Shown: positions 45,084 to 54,277 of the stretch, piece by piece
Position numbering within the stretch: position 1 is the stretch's first letter
Layout: every line of letters begins with the position of its first letter
From: Prevotella sp.
GTDB taxonomy: Bacteria > Bacteroidota > Bacteroidia > Bacteroidales > Bacteroidaceae
Assembly (NCBI GenBank): GCA_024688365.1
Contig: JAILEG010000014.1
Span: 62,001-126,000, forward strand
Length of the DNA stretch: 64,000 nt
Reading direction: 5' to 3'
Notes under the pieces: generated by a model
Told to the model about the DNA's origin: nothing
Databases searched by the model: none
The model's input: the letters and a program-made list of their open reading frames with translations, nothing else
Position numbers and translations under genes: made by a program

Positions 45084-46249
45084 TATAACTTATGGGAGAT
45101 AAAGTCGTATTTATTGGCCTTTTCGTATTTGATTCTGTAGCCTATGTGGTGCCATCCTATGGCTGCCTCGTAGGGGAGGATTTTCCATGTTGGTAATGCT
45201 ACAGAGAAACGGGTGAGTGCTTTCTTGCAGATATAGGTACGGAGTACCATCGTGATCAGGAGGGAGAGGAAGGCTGCCGCGGTTATAATCCAATGCTGGA
45301 GAATGACTGACAGGATGACAGCCGTACATTGGAGGATGTAATTGAAGTGGAGAGCAGCCTGGTCAAGATAAGGGAGCATGCGATGCTTGAAAGTCCGTTC
45401 CAGATGCTGTCGGCTCTCCATATAGAAGAGATGCCTTTCGCACCATGCTTTTCCTGTAGGTGTCTGCTCTGTTAAAGTGCCTTCGGGAGAGTTCTCCAAG
45501 ATGAGGTTGTGTCCATTGAAATATTTATTTACCATGAAGTCATATTCTCCACGGATATACTTCAGGTTGCCACGGAATCCTTCTTCACTGAGGAAACGGC
45601 TCTTGCGGAAGAGGAGGGCATTGGATGCGCATCGGTAGGCATGGCCTTGCTGGTCTTCCCGCATGAGATGGAAGGTATGGTAGAAGCGTTCAAAGCGCAT
45701 ATAGTCAGGTGTATCTTCATCATAACGTGTGTACCCGATGATGAGGTCCTTGTCAGATGTGCAGTTTCGGGCAAGGCTCTCAAGCCATCTGTCGGATGGT
45801 GGAGTGCAGCATATATCTGCCATCATCACCCACTCGTTCCTGGCAGCCTTTACACCAAGGGTAATTGCGAGTTTTTTCCGGCTCATATAGCGAGATGACT
45901 CGGGAATGAATGTGGTATAGAGCCTTGGGTTATCGGCATATCGTTTGAGAATGTCTGCTGTCTCGTTGTCTTTCTGTGGAGCAACGACGATGACCTGAAT
46001 GTCTGCTGGATATTGCTGGTTCAGATAGCCAGGAAGGTTACGGGACAGTTCTTCGACATTATCATGAGGGGTGAAGATGATTGATACGGGTGGCAAAGCT
46101 CTGCTGCTTTCTTCTTTTGTGCTTTCTCCAGCTACAGGACTTTCTGAGATCTTGACTTTTCTGAAGAATGGGTTGAGGAAAGAGCTGAGTACTGATGTTA
46201 GCAGCAGCACCGCCGAGATAGCAATGGTTGTGTCGTCAAAGATAAGCAT
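45083..46249 (-). CDS. Membrane-anchored glycosyltransferase, family 2
   Basis: A 389-residue protein with an N-terminal membrane helix (IAISAVLLLTSVLSSFLNPF), a GT-A catalytic domain (VSIIFTPHDNVEELSRNLPG at the start; MADICCTPPSDRWLESLA supplies a DxC-like metal/sugar site), and two to three C-terminal helices (YILQCTAVILSVILQHWIIT). It probably transfers a sugar onto an envelope glycan or lipid at the inner membrane. ATG 46249 is preferred to 46333 because the hydrophobic N-terminus starts there. It is coupled by a 1-nt overlap to the next gene. Confidence 0.8.
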   Translation of the reverse strand: MLIFDDTTIAISAVLLLTSVLSSFLNPFFRKVKISESPVAGESTKEESSRALPPVSIIFTPHDNVEELSRNLPGYLNQQYPADIQVIVVAPQKDNETADILKRYADNPRLYTTFIPESSRYMSRKKLAITLGVKAARNEWVMMADICCTPPSDRWLESLARNCTSDKDLIIGYTRYDEDTPDYMRFERFYHTFHLMREDQQGHAYRCASNALLFRKSRFLSEEGFRGNLKYIRGEYDFMVNKYFNGHNLILENSPEGTLTEQTPTGKAWCERHLFYMESRQHLERTFKHRMLPYLDQAALHFNYILQCTAVILSVILQHWIITAAAFLSLLITMVLRTYICKKALTRFSVALPTWKILPYEAAIGWHHIGYRIKYEKANKYDFISHKL

Positions 46250-46378
46250 CAAGCTGTTGGATTGTTGTTTTCTTGTATAATGTTGGATAGGATGAGGACT
46301 GCTCCCTTGGACAGTGTGTTCAGGCATTTGCATCCGTTTTGTGGTACAGCAGTGGGGCAGGGGACACTTTTGTCTGTT

Positions 46379-47536
46379 TTATAAATCTTCCGACAGGTAA
46401 CCTGTGGGCAGTTTACGGCAGTTGTATTGAGAAGCCATGATTTCTCCGTAGGCTCCGGCGGAACGTAAGGCAATCAGGTCACCTCGGTGAACTGTGTTCA
46501 AGTCAATGGCTTTTGCAAACACATCGCTTGACTCGCAGATGGGGCCGACTACATCATAGGTTTGTACAGGCTCCTTGCTTGATATGTTCTCAATCTTGTG
46601 GAAAGCCTGATAGAGGGCAGGGCGGATAAGATCGGTCATGCCTGCATCCACAATGGCGAATTGTTTTGCGGTTCCTTGTTTTACGTAAAGTGTCCTGGTG
46701 ATGAGGCTCCCCATCTGTCCTACAACCGAGCGTCCCAATTCAAAGTGCAGCTTCTGTCCGGGACGAAGTTTCAGATGACGGGCATAAGTGTCAAAGTAAT
46801 CCTTGAAATCGGGGACTGGCATGCGGTCGGGATGCTGATAGTCGATTCCAAGTCCGCCCCCCACATTGATATTCTCCACGCTGATGTGATGACGTTCCAA
46901 CTCATCCTGTATGTTGTTGATGCGGTTGCAAAGTGCCTGGAAGTCACTCATGTCCAATATCTGTGAGCCAATGTGGAAATGAAGTCCAATGAACTTGATG
47001 TTTTTCATCTCTGCTGCAGTGGCAATGGCTGGTTCCATGTCATGCATGGCTATACCAAACTTGTTCTCAGCCAGTCCTGTGGTTATCTTGGCATGGGTGT
47101 GGGCACCTACATCGGGATTGATACGGAAACACACATTGGCGGTCTTTCCTTTTTTTTCTGCCAATTCATTGATAATCTCCAGCTCGGCAATACTTTCTAC
47201 ATTGAAACAGAAAATGTTATGGTCAAGGCCCAGATTGATTTCCCAGTCGGCTTTCCCCACACCTGCATAGACAATCTTACTGGCTGGAAAGCCACAGTCC
47301 AGACAACGTTGTATCTCTCCACCACTGACGCAGTCGGCTCCCAACCCTGCATGGCATATTATGTTGAGGATTCTCGGGTTGGCATTGGCTTTTATGGCAT
47401 AATGGATGACAAAGCCTTCGTGCTTACTGGCTTCTTTATTAATGACCTGCAATGTCTCTCGTAAGAGGTCGCTGTCATAATAATAAAAAGGTGTGTCTAT
47501 GTTCTTGAATTTATCAATAGGAAATATCTGTTTCAT
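46379..47536 (-). CDS. lysA: Diaminopimelate decarboxylase
   Basis: A 385-residue fold-type III PLP enzyme converting meso-diaminopimelate to lysine. The PLP lysine is in FVIHYAIKANANPRIL (about residue 46). HFHIGSQILD binds the phosphate and NVGGGLGIDYQ is the glycine-rich loop. The active-site Cys of the partner subunit is in GPICESSDVFA. It uses ATG 47536, giving MKQIFPIDKF. It lies 80 nt behind lysC on the same strand. Confidence 0.96.
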   Translation of the reverse strand: MKQIFPIDKFKNIDTPFYYYDSDLLRETLQVINKEASKHEGFVIHYAIKANANPRILNIICHAGLGADCVSGGEIQRCLDCGFPASKIVYAGVGKADWEINLGLDHNIFCFNVESIAELEIINELAEKKGKTANVCFRINPDVGAHTHAKITTGLAENKFGIAMHDMEPAIATAAEMKNIKFIGLHFHIGSQILDMSDFQALCNRINNIQDELERHHISVENINVGGGLGIDYQHPDRMPVPDFKDYFDTYARHLKLRPGQKLHFELGRSVVGQMGSLITRTLYVKQGTAKQFAIVDAGMTDLIRPALYQAFHKIENISSKEPVQTYDVVGPICESSDVFAKAIDLNTVHRGDLIALRSAGAYGEIMASQYNCRKLPTGYLSEDL

Positions 47537-47616
47537 TGGCTTTGTGTTGTCTGTAAGGATAAGGGAGATGCACTGCATGAGGGTGATTTGGTCTTGCGTA
47601 CACCTCCCTGTGTTCT

Positions 47617-48933
47617 CTAATTGAAAAGGACCTTTGAGAGCGACTGCAGTGCCCGTTTCTTGTCAGATTCTTTGATGAGGAAAGAAATGTTATAATTGCT
47701 TCCTCCGTAGCTGATCATGCGGACAGGTATATCCTTCATGGCATCAGCAGCAAGAGTCTCAAATCCAAGATTGCTCCAGTCGAGATCTCCTACTACACAG
47801 ACTATGCACATGTCAGAGTCGACCGTGACAGTGCCGTATTTCTTCAGTTCATCGACTATCTCAATCAAGTGGCTGTCATTCTCTATCGTCATGGATACAC
47901 CTACCTCGCTGGTGGCAATCATGTCAATGGAGGTCTGATAGCTTTCAAAGATCTCGAAAACCTTACGCAGAAACCCTGAGGCGCCAAGCATGCGGCTTGA
48001 CTTTATCTTGATGGCTGTGATGTTGTCTTTGGCTGCAACAGCCTTTATCTTGCCTCTGACAAGCACGTTGTCAATGATGGTTCCCTCGGCATCTGGGTCC
48101 ATTGTGTTCTTCAGACGAACTGGTATTCCTGCATATTTGGCAGGTTGAACACAGGTTGGGTGGAGAATCTTTGCTCCAAAGTAAGCAAGCTCCGATGCCT
48201 CCTCAAAGTTCAGCTGCCGGACAGCTTCGGTATTCTCTACAACCCGCGGGTCATTGTTGTGCATGCCATCAATATCCGTCCAAATCTGAATCTCCTCGGC
48301 ATTAACTGCAGCCCCGACCAAGGATGCCGTGTAGTCAGACCCTCCACGTTGTAGGTTGTCAACCTCTCCATAAGCGTTACGGCAGATGAAACCTTGTGTG
48401 ATATAGATCTGATAGCCTTCATTTTCCTTCATAATGGCAGTCAGTTTCTCTTTGATATACTGTGAGTCTGGTTCTGCATTCTTGTCGGTACGCATGAAAT
48501 CGAGTGCCGACAGCAGTGTGGCCTTTATGCCTTGCTCCTGCAAGTAGTTGACAACCATATTGGTGGAGATAATCTCTCCCTGTGCCACAATGCTTTTTTC
48601 CTCAAATGAAGTGAAAAGATCCTTGGTGAAAGTACGAAGGTAGTTGAATTCCTCCATAATGAACTCGCGGGTCTTCTTCTGATACTCTTCTGTAGCATAG
48701 AGATCCTCTATGTGTCCGAGGTATTTATGCTCAAGATTGTTGATGACCTCATTGGCTCCTTCTGGATTTTTTCTGTAGAGGTAATCTGAAATCTCAATCA
48801 GTGTGTTGGTTGTTCCACTCATGGCAGAGAGAACGACGAAGGTTGGTTCTCCTGACTTTGTTACCAATGAGGCTACACCTTTCATTCGCTCAGGAGAGCC
48901 GACAGATGTTCCTCCGAATTTCATTACTTTCAT
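47617..48933 (-). CDS. lysC: Aspartate kinase
   Basis: A 438-residue monofunctional aspartokinase phosphorylating aspartate, the entry step to lysine, methionine and threonine. It opens MKVMKFGGTSVGSPERM, with QRGGSDYTASLVGAA near residue 205 and WTDIDGMHNNDPRVV. Two ACT domains at the C-terminus (about 300-435, for example ITAIKIKSSRMLGASGFL and SMTIENDSHLIEIVDEL) suggest allosteric control by an amino acid. Neighbours are ftsE upstream and lysA downstream. Confidence 0.96.
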   Translation of the reverse strand: MKVMKFGGTSVGSPERMKGVASLVTKSGEPTFVVLSAMSGTTNTLIEISDYLYRKNPEGANEVINNLEHKYLGHIEDLYATEEYQKKTREFIMEEFNYLRTFTKDLFTSFEEKSIVAQGEIISTNMVVNYLQEQGIKATLLSALDFMRTDKNAEPDSQYIKEKLTAIMKENEGYQIYITQGFICRNAYGEVDNLQRGGSDYTASLVGAAVNAEEIQIWTDIDGMHNNDPRVVENTEAVRQLNFEEASELAYFGAKILHPTCVQPAKYAGIPVRLKNTMDPDAEGTIIDNVLVRGKIKAVAAKDNITAIKIKSSRMLGASGFLRKVFEIFESYQTSIDMIATSEVGVSMTIENDSHLIEIVDELKKYGTVTVDSDMCIVCVVGDLDWSNLGFETLAADAMKDIPVRMISYGGSNYNISFLIKESDKKRALQSLSKVLFN

Positions 48934-48988
48934 ATATTCTATGTTTTATTGTGGATTTACATAGGAATGATTGAGTCATGCCTTCTTC

Positions 48989-49735
48989 TTATTTCTCCTC
49001 AATGGGTTCTGCGATAGCCTCTACGGGAGCATTATCCTCCTCCAGGTCCTGAGTCTCTATACTGTCAGTGACGGAATGAAGTTCTCCGTCTTTACAGCGG
49101 TATACCTTGCCGGGAAACTGATCCAATAAATGAATGTTGTGTGTAGACATGATTACAGTGGTTCCATTCTGGCAGGAATTCTTCAAGATGCTGACGATGT
49201 TGGCTGCAGTCTCTGGGTCAAGATTTCCGGTAGGCTCATCAGCGATGATTACCTTTGGGGTGTTCAGTAGGGCCCGTGCTATGGCAATACGTTGCTGCTC
49301 TCCTCCTGACAGCTCACTCGGCATCTTGTCTTTCTTGTCAGTCATGCCAACCTGCTGCAGCACCTCATCAATGCGTTGGTTTATTTTCTTCTTGTCAGTC
49401 CATCCTGTAGCTTGAAGAACAAACTTCAGATTCTTGGCGACGGACCTGTCATGGAGAAGCTGGAAGTCTTGGAAGATGATGCCCATCTGTCTCCGCAGTG
49501 CTGGGATGTGGCTGCGTTTGATGGCGGGAATAGTCTGTCCCAAGACTTCAGCTTTCTCCGCATCTTCCTGATCAATGTCCAGTTCGCAGTAGATGGTCTT
49601 CAGCAAAGAGCTTTTGCCTGATCCGACCCTGCCTATGATGTATATGAATTCGCCTGCGTCAGCCTGAAAGTTTACATCCTTCAGTATCAGCCGTTCGTCC
49701 TGGTATATGTTTACTTTTCTGTATTCTATTAACAT
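48989..49735 (-). CDS. ftsE: FtsE-like ABC transporter ATP-binding protein
   Basis: A 248-residue ATPase. Walker A is GRVGSGKSS at 35-43, where Arg-Val replaces the common Pro/Asn-Ser. [19 protein letters not shown] is the signature and [12 protein letters not shown] the Walker B. A His switch lies in MSTHNIH. An unusual acidic tail ([20 protein letters not shown]) follows the ABC fold. FtsE with the permease FtsX regulates cell-wall hydrolases at the septum. No ftsX gene is in this window; the LolE-like gene at 9130-10377 is not an adjacent partner. Confidence 0.85.
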   Translation of the reverse strand: MLIEYRKVNIYQDERLILKDVNFQADAGEFIYIIGRVGSGKSSLLKTIYCELDIDQEDAEKAEVLGQTIPAIKRSHIPALRRQMGIIFQDFQLLHDRSVAKNLKFVLQATGWTDKKKINQRIDEVLQQVGMTDKKDKMPSELSGGEQQRIAIARALLNTPKVIIADEPTGNLDPETAANIVSILKNSCQNGTTVIMSTHNIHLLDQFPGKVYRCKDGELHSVTDSIETQDLEEDNAPVEAIAEPIEEK

Positions 49736-49775
49736 GTCTCTGTTTGTATGATTTGATACTTAGTGTTCCGTAGAG

Positions 49776-50414
49776 TTATTCCTGGCTTTTTGCAAGTCGG
49801 CGGGCCTTATCCCAATCTGGCTGATGCCGTTTGAGCAGTTCCAACGCCACATCCTCAATGCGAAGTCCTTTGGAAGACAGCAGGACAATGAGATGGTAGA
49901 ACATGTCGCTTGCCTCATAAACAAGTTTGTCATTGCTTCCGGCTGTAGCCTCGATGACCGTCTCCAGAGCTTCCTCACCTACTTTTTGTGCCATTCGGTT
50001 AGTTCCTTTTTTAAAGAGACTTGTTGTGTAGGAACCTTCGGGCATCTCTTCCCTGCGTTGGTTGATGAAGTTTTGCAGCTCGGTAAGGAAGAGTAGTGGA
50101 TTGTAGATGTTCTCTTCTCCCCAGCATGTATCTGTGCCAAGATGGCATACAGGCCCTTCAGGGGTTGCCTGTACAAGTAATGTGTCATGGTCACAGTCTT
50201 CCTTGATGGACACGAGATGAAGGTAATTGCCTGAAGTTTCTCCCTTTGTCCATAAGCAGTTGCGTGATCGACTCCAGAAGGTTATCTTCTTGGTTTCCAA
50301 GGTCTTCTGGTATGCCTCCTTGTTCATATAGCCAAGCATAAGGACACTGCGTGTCCTGGCATCTTGAACGATGACCGGAACAAGACCGTTTGATTTATCG
50401 AAATCTATGTTCAT
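49776..50414 (-). CDS. hisIE: Bifunctional phosphoribosyl-AMP cyclohydrolase / phosphoribosyl-ATP diphosphatase
   Basis: A 212-residue fusion of HisI and HisE, the second and third steps of histidine synthesis. The HisI part (about 1-105) contains MLGYMNKEAYQKTLETKKIT, WTKGETSGN, the zinc cysteine/histidine site in EDCDHDTLL and GPVCHLGTDTCW. The HisE part (about 110-200) has KVGEEALETVIEATAG and DMFYHLIVLLSSKGL. It follows the hisAF fusion gene by 44 nt, in normal his-operon order. Confidence 0.95.
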   Translation of the reverse strand: MNIDFDKSNGLVPVIVQDARTRSVLMLGYMNKEAYQKTLETKKITFWSRSRNCLWTKGETSGNYLHLVSIKEDCDHDTLLVQATPEGPVCHLGTDTCWGEENIYNPLLFLTELQNFINQRREEMPEGSYTTSLFKKGTNRMAQKVGEEALETVIEATAGSNDKLVYEASDMFYHLIVLLSSKGLRIEDVALELLKRHQPDWDKARRLAKSQE

Positions 50415-50458
50415 ATTCTTTCTTTGTACAAGTGTATTATTCAGTATATTGTTGTATC

Positions 50459-51964
50459 TTAGATTCTTACATTTATCCCCTCTGATCTCAGATACTGTTT
50501 GAGTTTGGGAATGGGAATCTCACCAAAATGGAACACGGAGGCAGCCAGGGCTGCATCTGCATGCCCAATTGTAAAGGCATCACGGAAATGTTTCATGTTC
50601 CCAGCTCCTCCAGAGGCGATGACAGGAATGGAAACTTCGGCTGCAAGACGTGTCAAAGCGTCATTGGCAAATCCTAATTTCACCCCATCGTGGTCCATGG
50701 AGGTGAAGAGTATCTCGCCAGCTCCACGTTGTGCCACCTCTCTTGCCCAGTCAAACAGGCCTTTTTCAGTCCTCTCTCTTCCCCCTTTAACATAGCAGTG
50801 CCATCCGTCAGCATCGTTACGGGCATCAATAGCCACAACGCAGACTTGTGAGCCATATTGTTCCGTAATCTCATTAATGAGCGAGGGATTCCTCAGTGCT
50901 GCGGAATTGATGCTTATCTTGTCGGCTCCGGCAGAGAGAAGCCTGCTGACATCAGAAAGCTCCTCTATCCCTCCGCCTACGGTAAAGGGGATGTTTATCT
51001 CATGTGCAACCCTCTCGACCATAGAAGTGAAGGTCTTTCGTCCCTCAACCGATGCGGTTATGTCCAAAAAAACTAATTCGTCAGCTCCAGCCTCACTGTA
51101 GATGTGTGCCAGTTCTACAGGATCACCTGCAGAACGTAGATTGATGAAGTTGGTTCCTTTTACCGTTTCCCCGTCCCTTACGTCAAGGCAGGGAATGATG
51201 CGCTTGGCAAGACCATGCGGCATGACTTTTACAGGCTGTTGGGAAGTGTTTATCTCCTGGCATACTGTAGTGGAGATTCGTCCTTCGTACCAAGCCTTGC
51301 CAAAAACAACTGCCGGAATGCCGTCAGCTTCCAGCTGTTTGATATCCTCTGTTGATGCTACCCCTCCGGAGGCTATTAGATGCAGCTGTGGAAAGATTTC
51401 CATTACTGCTTTATAGAGTTCGGTGGCAGGTCCCTGAAGAGTACCGTCCTTTGAAATCTCAGTGCAGAGGACATTCCGGACCCCATGTTCTACATACTTC
51501 TGTAGGAAAGGAATCAGCGCCTCTTCTGAATCCTCTCTCCACCCGTTGATGGATATTTTCCCGTTGCGTACGTCTGCTCCTAATATAAGTCGTTCGGCAC
51601 CATATTTGTCCAGCCATGACAGGAATAAGTCTGGGTGTGTTACGGCTATGCTGCCAACAGTTACCATGCTTGCACCAGCATTGAAGGCTTTTTCTATATC
51701 AGCTTCAGTCTTGATACCTCCGCCAAAGTCAACTTTCAGAGATGTTTGGCTGGTAATAGCTCTTAATATGGGGTCATTGACGATATGCTTTGACTTGGCA
51801 CCATCTAAGTCAACGATATGCAATCGTTTGAATCCCATCAGTTCAAATTCTTTTGCCTGAGCTACGGGATCCTCATTGTACACCATTTTCTGGTTGTAAT
51901 CGCCCTTGGTCAGGCGTACGCATTTGCCATCAATGAGGTCTATTGCCGGTATCAGTTCTATCAT
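50459..51964 (-). CDS. hisAF: HisA-HisF fusion: ProFAR isomerase plus imidazole-glycerol-phosphate synthase cyclase
   Basis: A 501-residue protein made of two complete TIM barrels. Residues 1-about 237 are HisA ([19 protein letters not shown]; catalytic Asp9 and Asp131 in LGADVRNG). Residues about 248-501 are HisF ([19 protein letters not shown]; Asp261 and Asp380 in [14 protein letters not shown]). The two HisF aspartates are 119 residues apart, the same spacing as Asp11 and Asp130 in known HisF. A roughly 10-residue linker (about 238-247) joins the barrels and there is no stop codon between them. With hisH upstream, it should turn ProFAR into PRFAR and then IGP and AICAR. An internal Met at 51223 could restart HisF but has no Shine-Dalgarno site. 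Confidence 0.95.
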   Translation of the reverse strand: MIELIPAIDLIDGKCVRLTKGDYNQKMVYNEDPVAQAKEFELMGFKRLHIVDLDGAKSKHIVNDPILRAITSQTSLKVDFGGGIKTEADIEKAFNAGASMVTVGSIAVTHPDLFLSWLDKYGAERLILGADVRNGKISINGWREDSEEALIPFLQKYVEHGVRNVLCTEISKDGTLQGPATELYKAVMEIFPQLHLIASGGVASTEDIKQLEADGIPAVVFGKAWYEGRISTTVCQEINTSQQPVKVMPHGLAKRIIPCLDVRDGETVKGTNFINLRSAGDPVELAHIYSEAGADELVFLDITASVEGRKTFTSMVERVAHEINIPFTVGGGIEELSDVSRLLSAGADKISINSAALRNPSLINEITEQYGSQVCVVAIDARNDADGWHCYVKGGRERTEKGLFDWAREVAQRGAGEILFTSMDHDGVKLGFANDALTRLAAEVSIPVIASGGAGNMKHFRDAFTIGHADAALAASVFHFGEIPIPKLKQYLRSEGINVRI

Positions 51965-52026
51965 CTCTGTTATAATTATGTCTGTTTTAAATCTTCTGTC
52001 TATTGTTGCATTTCAGCACTAATCCT

Positions 52027-52626
52027 CTAAAGCTCAAGAAAGTTCTGCAATATCTTCTCTCCAACTTCCCCGCTCTTCTCTGGATGGAATTGTGTGGCAT
52101 AGAAGTTCTTGTGGCAGAGTGCCGCAGAATAGGGGAGGATATAGTCACCTTCAGCTATAGTCCAGGGAGACAGTGGGACATAGTAGCTGTGCAGGAAATA
52201 CACATAAGGGTGTTCTCCAAGATTCTTCAAGAGAGGGTTTGCGGCCCTTCCGGTTGTTTTGATTTCTTGCCAGCCCATTGCTGGAATTTTTTCTTCATGT
52301 TGTTGTGGCTGGAAGCGTTTGACATCGGTATCAAAGACGCCAATACAGTCGGTATCCCCTTCTTCCGAGTGCCTGCAGAGCAGCTGCTGGCCTATGCATA
52401 TTCCCAGTACAGGCTGCTGCAATTTTTTGATAACAGTATCTAAGTTCCGCTCCTTCAGATATGCCATAGCAGTGGTAGCCTCCCCCTGGCCAGGGAAAAG
52501 TACGCGGTCAGCAGTCTGCAGTTCTTCTGGCTTATCGGTAAGCAGTGGCTCTACTCCCAGTCGATTCAAAGCATTAATGACCGATCGGATGTTACCTGCA
52601 TTATATTTGACAATAGCAACTTGCAT
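52027..52626 (-). CDS. hisH: Imidazole glycerol phosphate synthase glutaminase subunit
   Basis: A 199-residue class I glutamine amidotransferase that passes ammonia to the HisF barrel, here part of the fused HisAF protein. Catalytic Cys is in VLGICIGQQLL (about residue 77), with His and Glu in ATQFHPEKSGEVG. It opens VAIVKYNAGNIRSVINAL. It lies 62 nt upstream of hisAF and 34 nt downstream of purU. Confidence 0.95.
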   Translation of the reverse strand: MQVAIVKYNAGNIRSVINALNRLGVEPLLTDKPEELQTADRVLFPGQGEATTAMAYLKERNLDTVIKKLQQPVLGICIGQQLLCRHSEEGDTDCIGVFDTDVKRFQPQQHEEKIPAMGWQEIKTTGRAANPLLKNLGEHPYVYFLHSYYVPLSPWTIAEGDYILPYSAALCHKNFYATQFHPEKSGEVGEKILQNFLEL

Positions 52627-52660
52627 CTATTTGATGTTTTACTTTATCCAGTTATTTTTC

Positions 52661-53524
52661 CTAACTGAAAATGATAGTTTTGTTGTTATAAGTAAGAATC
52701 TTTCGCATGATATGTTTTGTGACGGCACGGGAGAGGACAATTTTCTCAAGATCCTTGCCCTTGAGTACCAGACTTTCTGGTGTATCCTTGTGGCTGACCC
52801 GCATGACATCCTGTTCTATGATAGGTCCGGCATCCAAATCTGCGGTGACATAATGGCTCGTGGCACCAATAATCTTAACACCGCGCTCCCATGCCTGATG
52901 ATAAGGTTTGGCACCAATGAAGGCAGGAAGGAAGGAATGGTGGATGTTAATGATATGGTGGGGATAAGACTGGATCATCTCGTCAGAGATAATCTGCATG
53001 TAACGCGCCAAAACAATAAACGTTATGTTCTTTTCTTTCAACAGTGCCATTTCAGCCTTTTCAACCTCCTCTTTGTTGGAATGGTCTTTCTTGATAGACC
53101 ATACATAGTATGGAATGTCAAATTGTTCAGCTATATATCTTAAATCCTCGTGATTCGAGATGATGCACGGGATGTCAACATTCCATTCTCCTGCTTTCCA
53201 ACGGGCCAGCAAGTCATAGAGGCAATGGCTCATTTTTGACACAAAGATTGCCATGCGGGGCCGTTCGTCATTAAAGTAGAGATTGAATGTCATTTCATAT
53301 TTCTGAGCATATAAGGTCTGTATGTATTCTTCAATCTTTTCTCTTGGAATGAGAAAGTTCTCTAAATCCCATTCTATTCGCATGAAGAACATACCGTCCT
53401 CCTTGTCCACATATTGGTCAAGGTAGACAATGTTACCCTTGTTGTCAGTGATGAACTTGGTAACCTCAGTGATGATACCTTGCTGGTCGGGGCAGTGCAA
53501 AAGCAATATTGCCGTTGGTTTCAT
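52661..53524 (-). CDS. purU: Formyltetrahydrofolate deformylase
   Basis: A 287-residue enzyme releasing formate from 10-formyl-tetrahydrofolate. The N-terminal ACT-type domain (about 1-85, AILLLHCPDQQGIITEVTKF) is followed by a formyltransferase fold with VSKMSHCLYDLLARW, HHSFLPAFIGAKPYHQAWER and SHYVTADLDAGPIIEQDV. It supplies formate for purine synthesis or balances folate pools. A minus-strand TATCTTTG box at 53559-53552 may start transcription of the whole downstream array. Confidence 0.94.
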   Translation of the reverse strand: MKPTAILLLHCPDQQGIITEVTKFITDNKGNIVYLDQYVDKEDGMFFMRIEWDLENFLIPREKIEEYIQTLYAQKYEMTFNLYFNDERPRMAIFVSKMSHCLYDLLARWKAGEWNVDIPCIISNHEDLRYIAEQFDIPYYVWSIKKDHSNKEEVEKAEMALLKEKNITFIVLARYMQIISDEMIQSYPHHIINIHHSFLPAFIGAKPYHQAWERGVKIIGATSHYVTADLDAGPIIEQDVMRVSHKDTPESLVLKGKDLEKIVLSRAVTKHIMRKILTYNNKTIIFS

Positions 53525-53712
53525 AAGCTTCTACTCAAAATATTTTATCTGCAAAGATACTAAAAAACTTTCGGTTTCGTTCTCAGCTCGCTGGAAAAAT
53601 GGGAAATAATTACCGTTACTTATAATTATCCGATAGATATACTGTAAAGGTGAGGATGCTCTATGTCCTTTTTCCTTTTTTGCAGCCAGTTGTTGAGTTA
53701 GGAACTGGGTGG

Positions 53713-54183
53713 TCAATAGTTCTTGATGATTTCATCATGCTTCCTGCGTTCCTCACGGCTGAGTCCTGTACGTGAACGGAAAAGTGAGAAGAAGTCAAAG
53801 TTCATACCGCTTTTGGGTGTATAGTAGTTGGGTACATCCTTGAGTGCCCGTTTGGTGTCAAACGTCATTTTGTGGCGTTTACCCCAAATGACGACTTCAT
53901 TGAGAGTGTTGAACCTTGGCAGCAGCTCTATTGTGTCAGTCATCTCATAGACATCAAGAGTAAGGCTGACAAAGTCGGCTTTGACGATGGTGATACTTGA
54001 GAATTTGTAGGGAATATAATAGAATCCAGTATAATCAGTAGTGTCTATTTGTCCGTTGTTGGTGTAGATTCTCACATCTTTTAGTGGGACTCCTGTTTCC
54101 ATATTGAGGATGACACCCTTGCGCTGCGCATGGGTTGAGAGGAAGGAAAGGGGGAAGAACAGGAGGAGTGCAATCTTACGCAT
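53713..54183 (-). CDS. Secreted carboxypeptidase-regulatory-like domain protein
   Basis: A 156-residue protein with a signal peptide (MRKIALLLFFPLSFLSTHAQ) and one beta-sandwich domain of the carboxypeptidase-regulatory/CarboxypepD-like type (GVILNMETGVPLKDVRIYTN and TTDYTGFYYIPY), as found in front of TonB-dependent receptors. No receptor barrel follows, so this is a stand-alone module. A basic C-terminal tail (LSREERRKHDEIIKNY) follows. Function unknown. It has its own promoter. Confidence 0.8.
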   Translation of the reverse strand: MRKIALLLFFPLSFLSTHAQRKGVILNMETGVPLKDVRIYTNNGQIDTTDYTGFYYIPYKFSSITIVKADFVSLTLDVYEMTDTIELLPRFNTLNEVVIWGKRHKMTFDTKRALKDVPNYYTPKSGMNFDFFSLFRSRTGLSREERRKHDEIIKNY

Positions 54184-54204
54184 AGTCGTATCCTAAGTGA
54201 TGCG

Positions 54205-54236
54205 CAAAAATAGCTGTTTTGTGATATAGCTGCAAA
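54205..54236 (-). promoter_or_regulatory. Promoter of the carboxypeptidase-regulatory-like gene
   Basis: On the minus strand TTTG (54236-54233), a 20-bp spacer and TATTTTTG (54212-54205) match the consensus. The ATG is at 54183. The -33 box abuts and partly enters the stem of the preceding terminator. Confidence 0.65.
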
Positions 54237-54266
54237 TTAATTCCTCCTTATTAAGAGGAATTAATT
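54235..54266 (-). terminator. Hairpin after the FHA gene
   Basis: A perfect 12-bp stem (54235-54246 with 54255-54266, loop of 8 nt) ends with AATTAATTTG on the minus strand. It probably terminates the HU/SPOR-FHA transcript and overlaps the next promoter. Confidence 0.6.
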
Positions 54267-54277
54267 ATATTTTAGTG

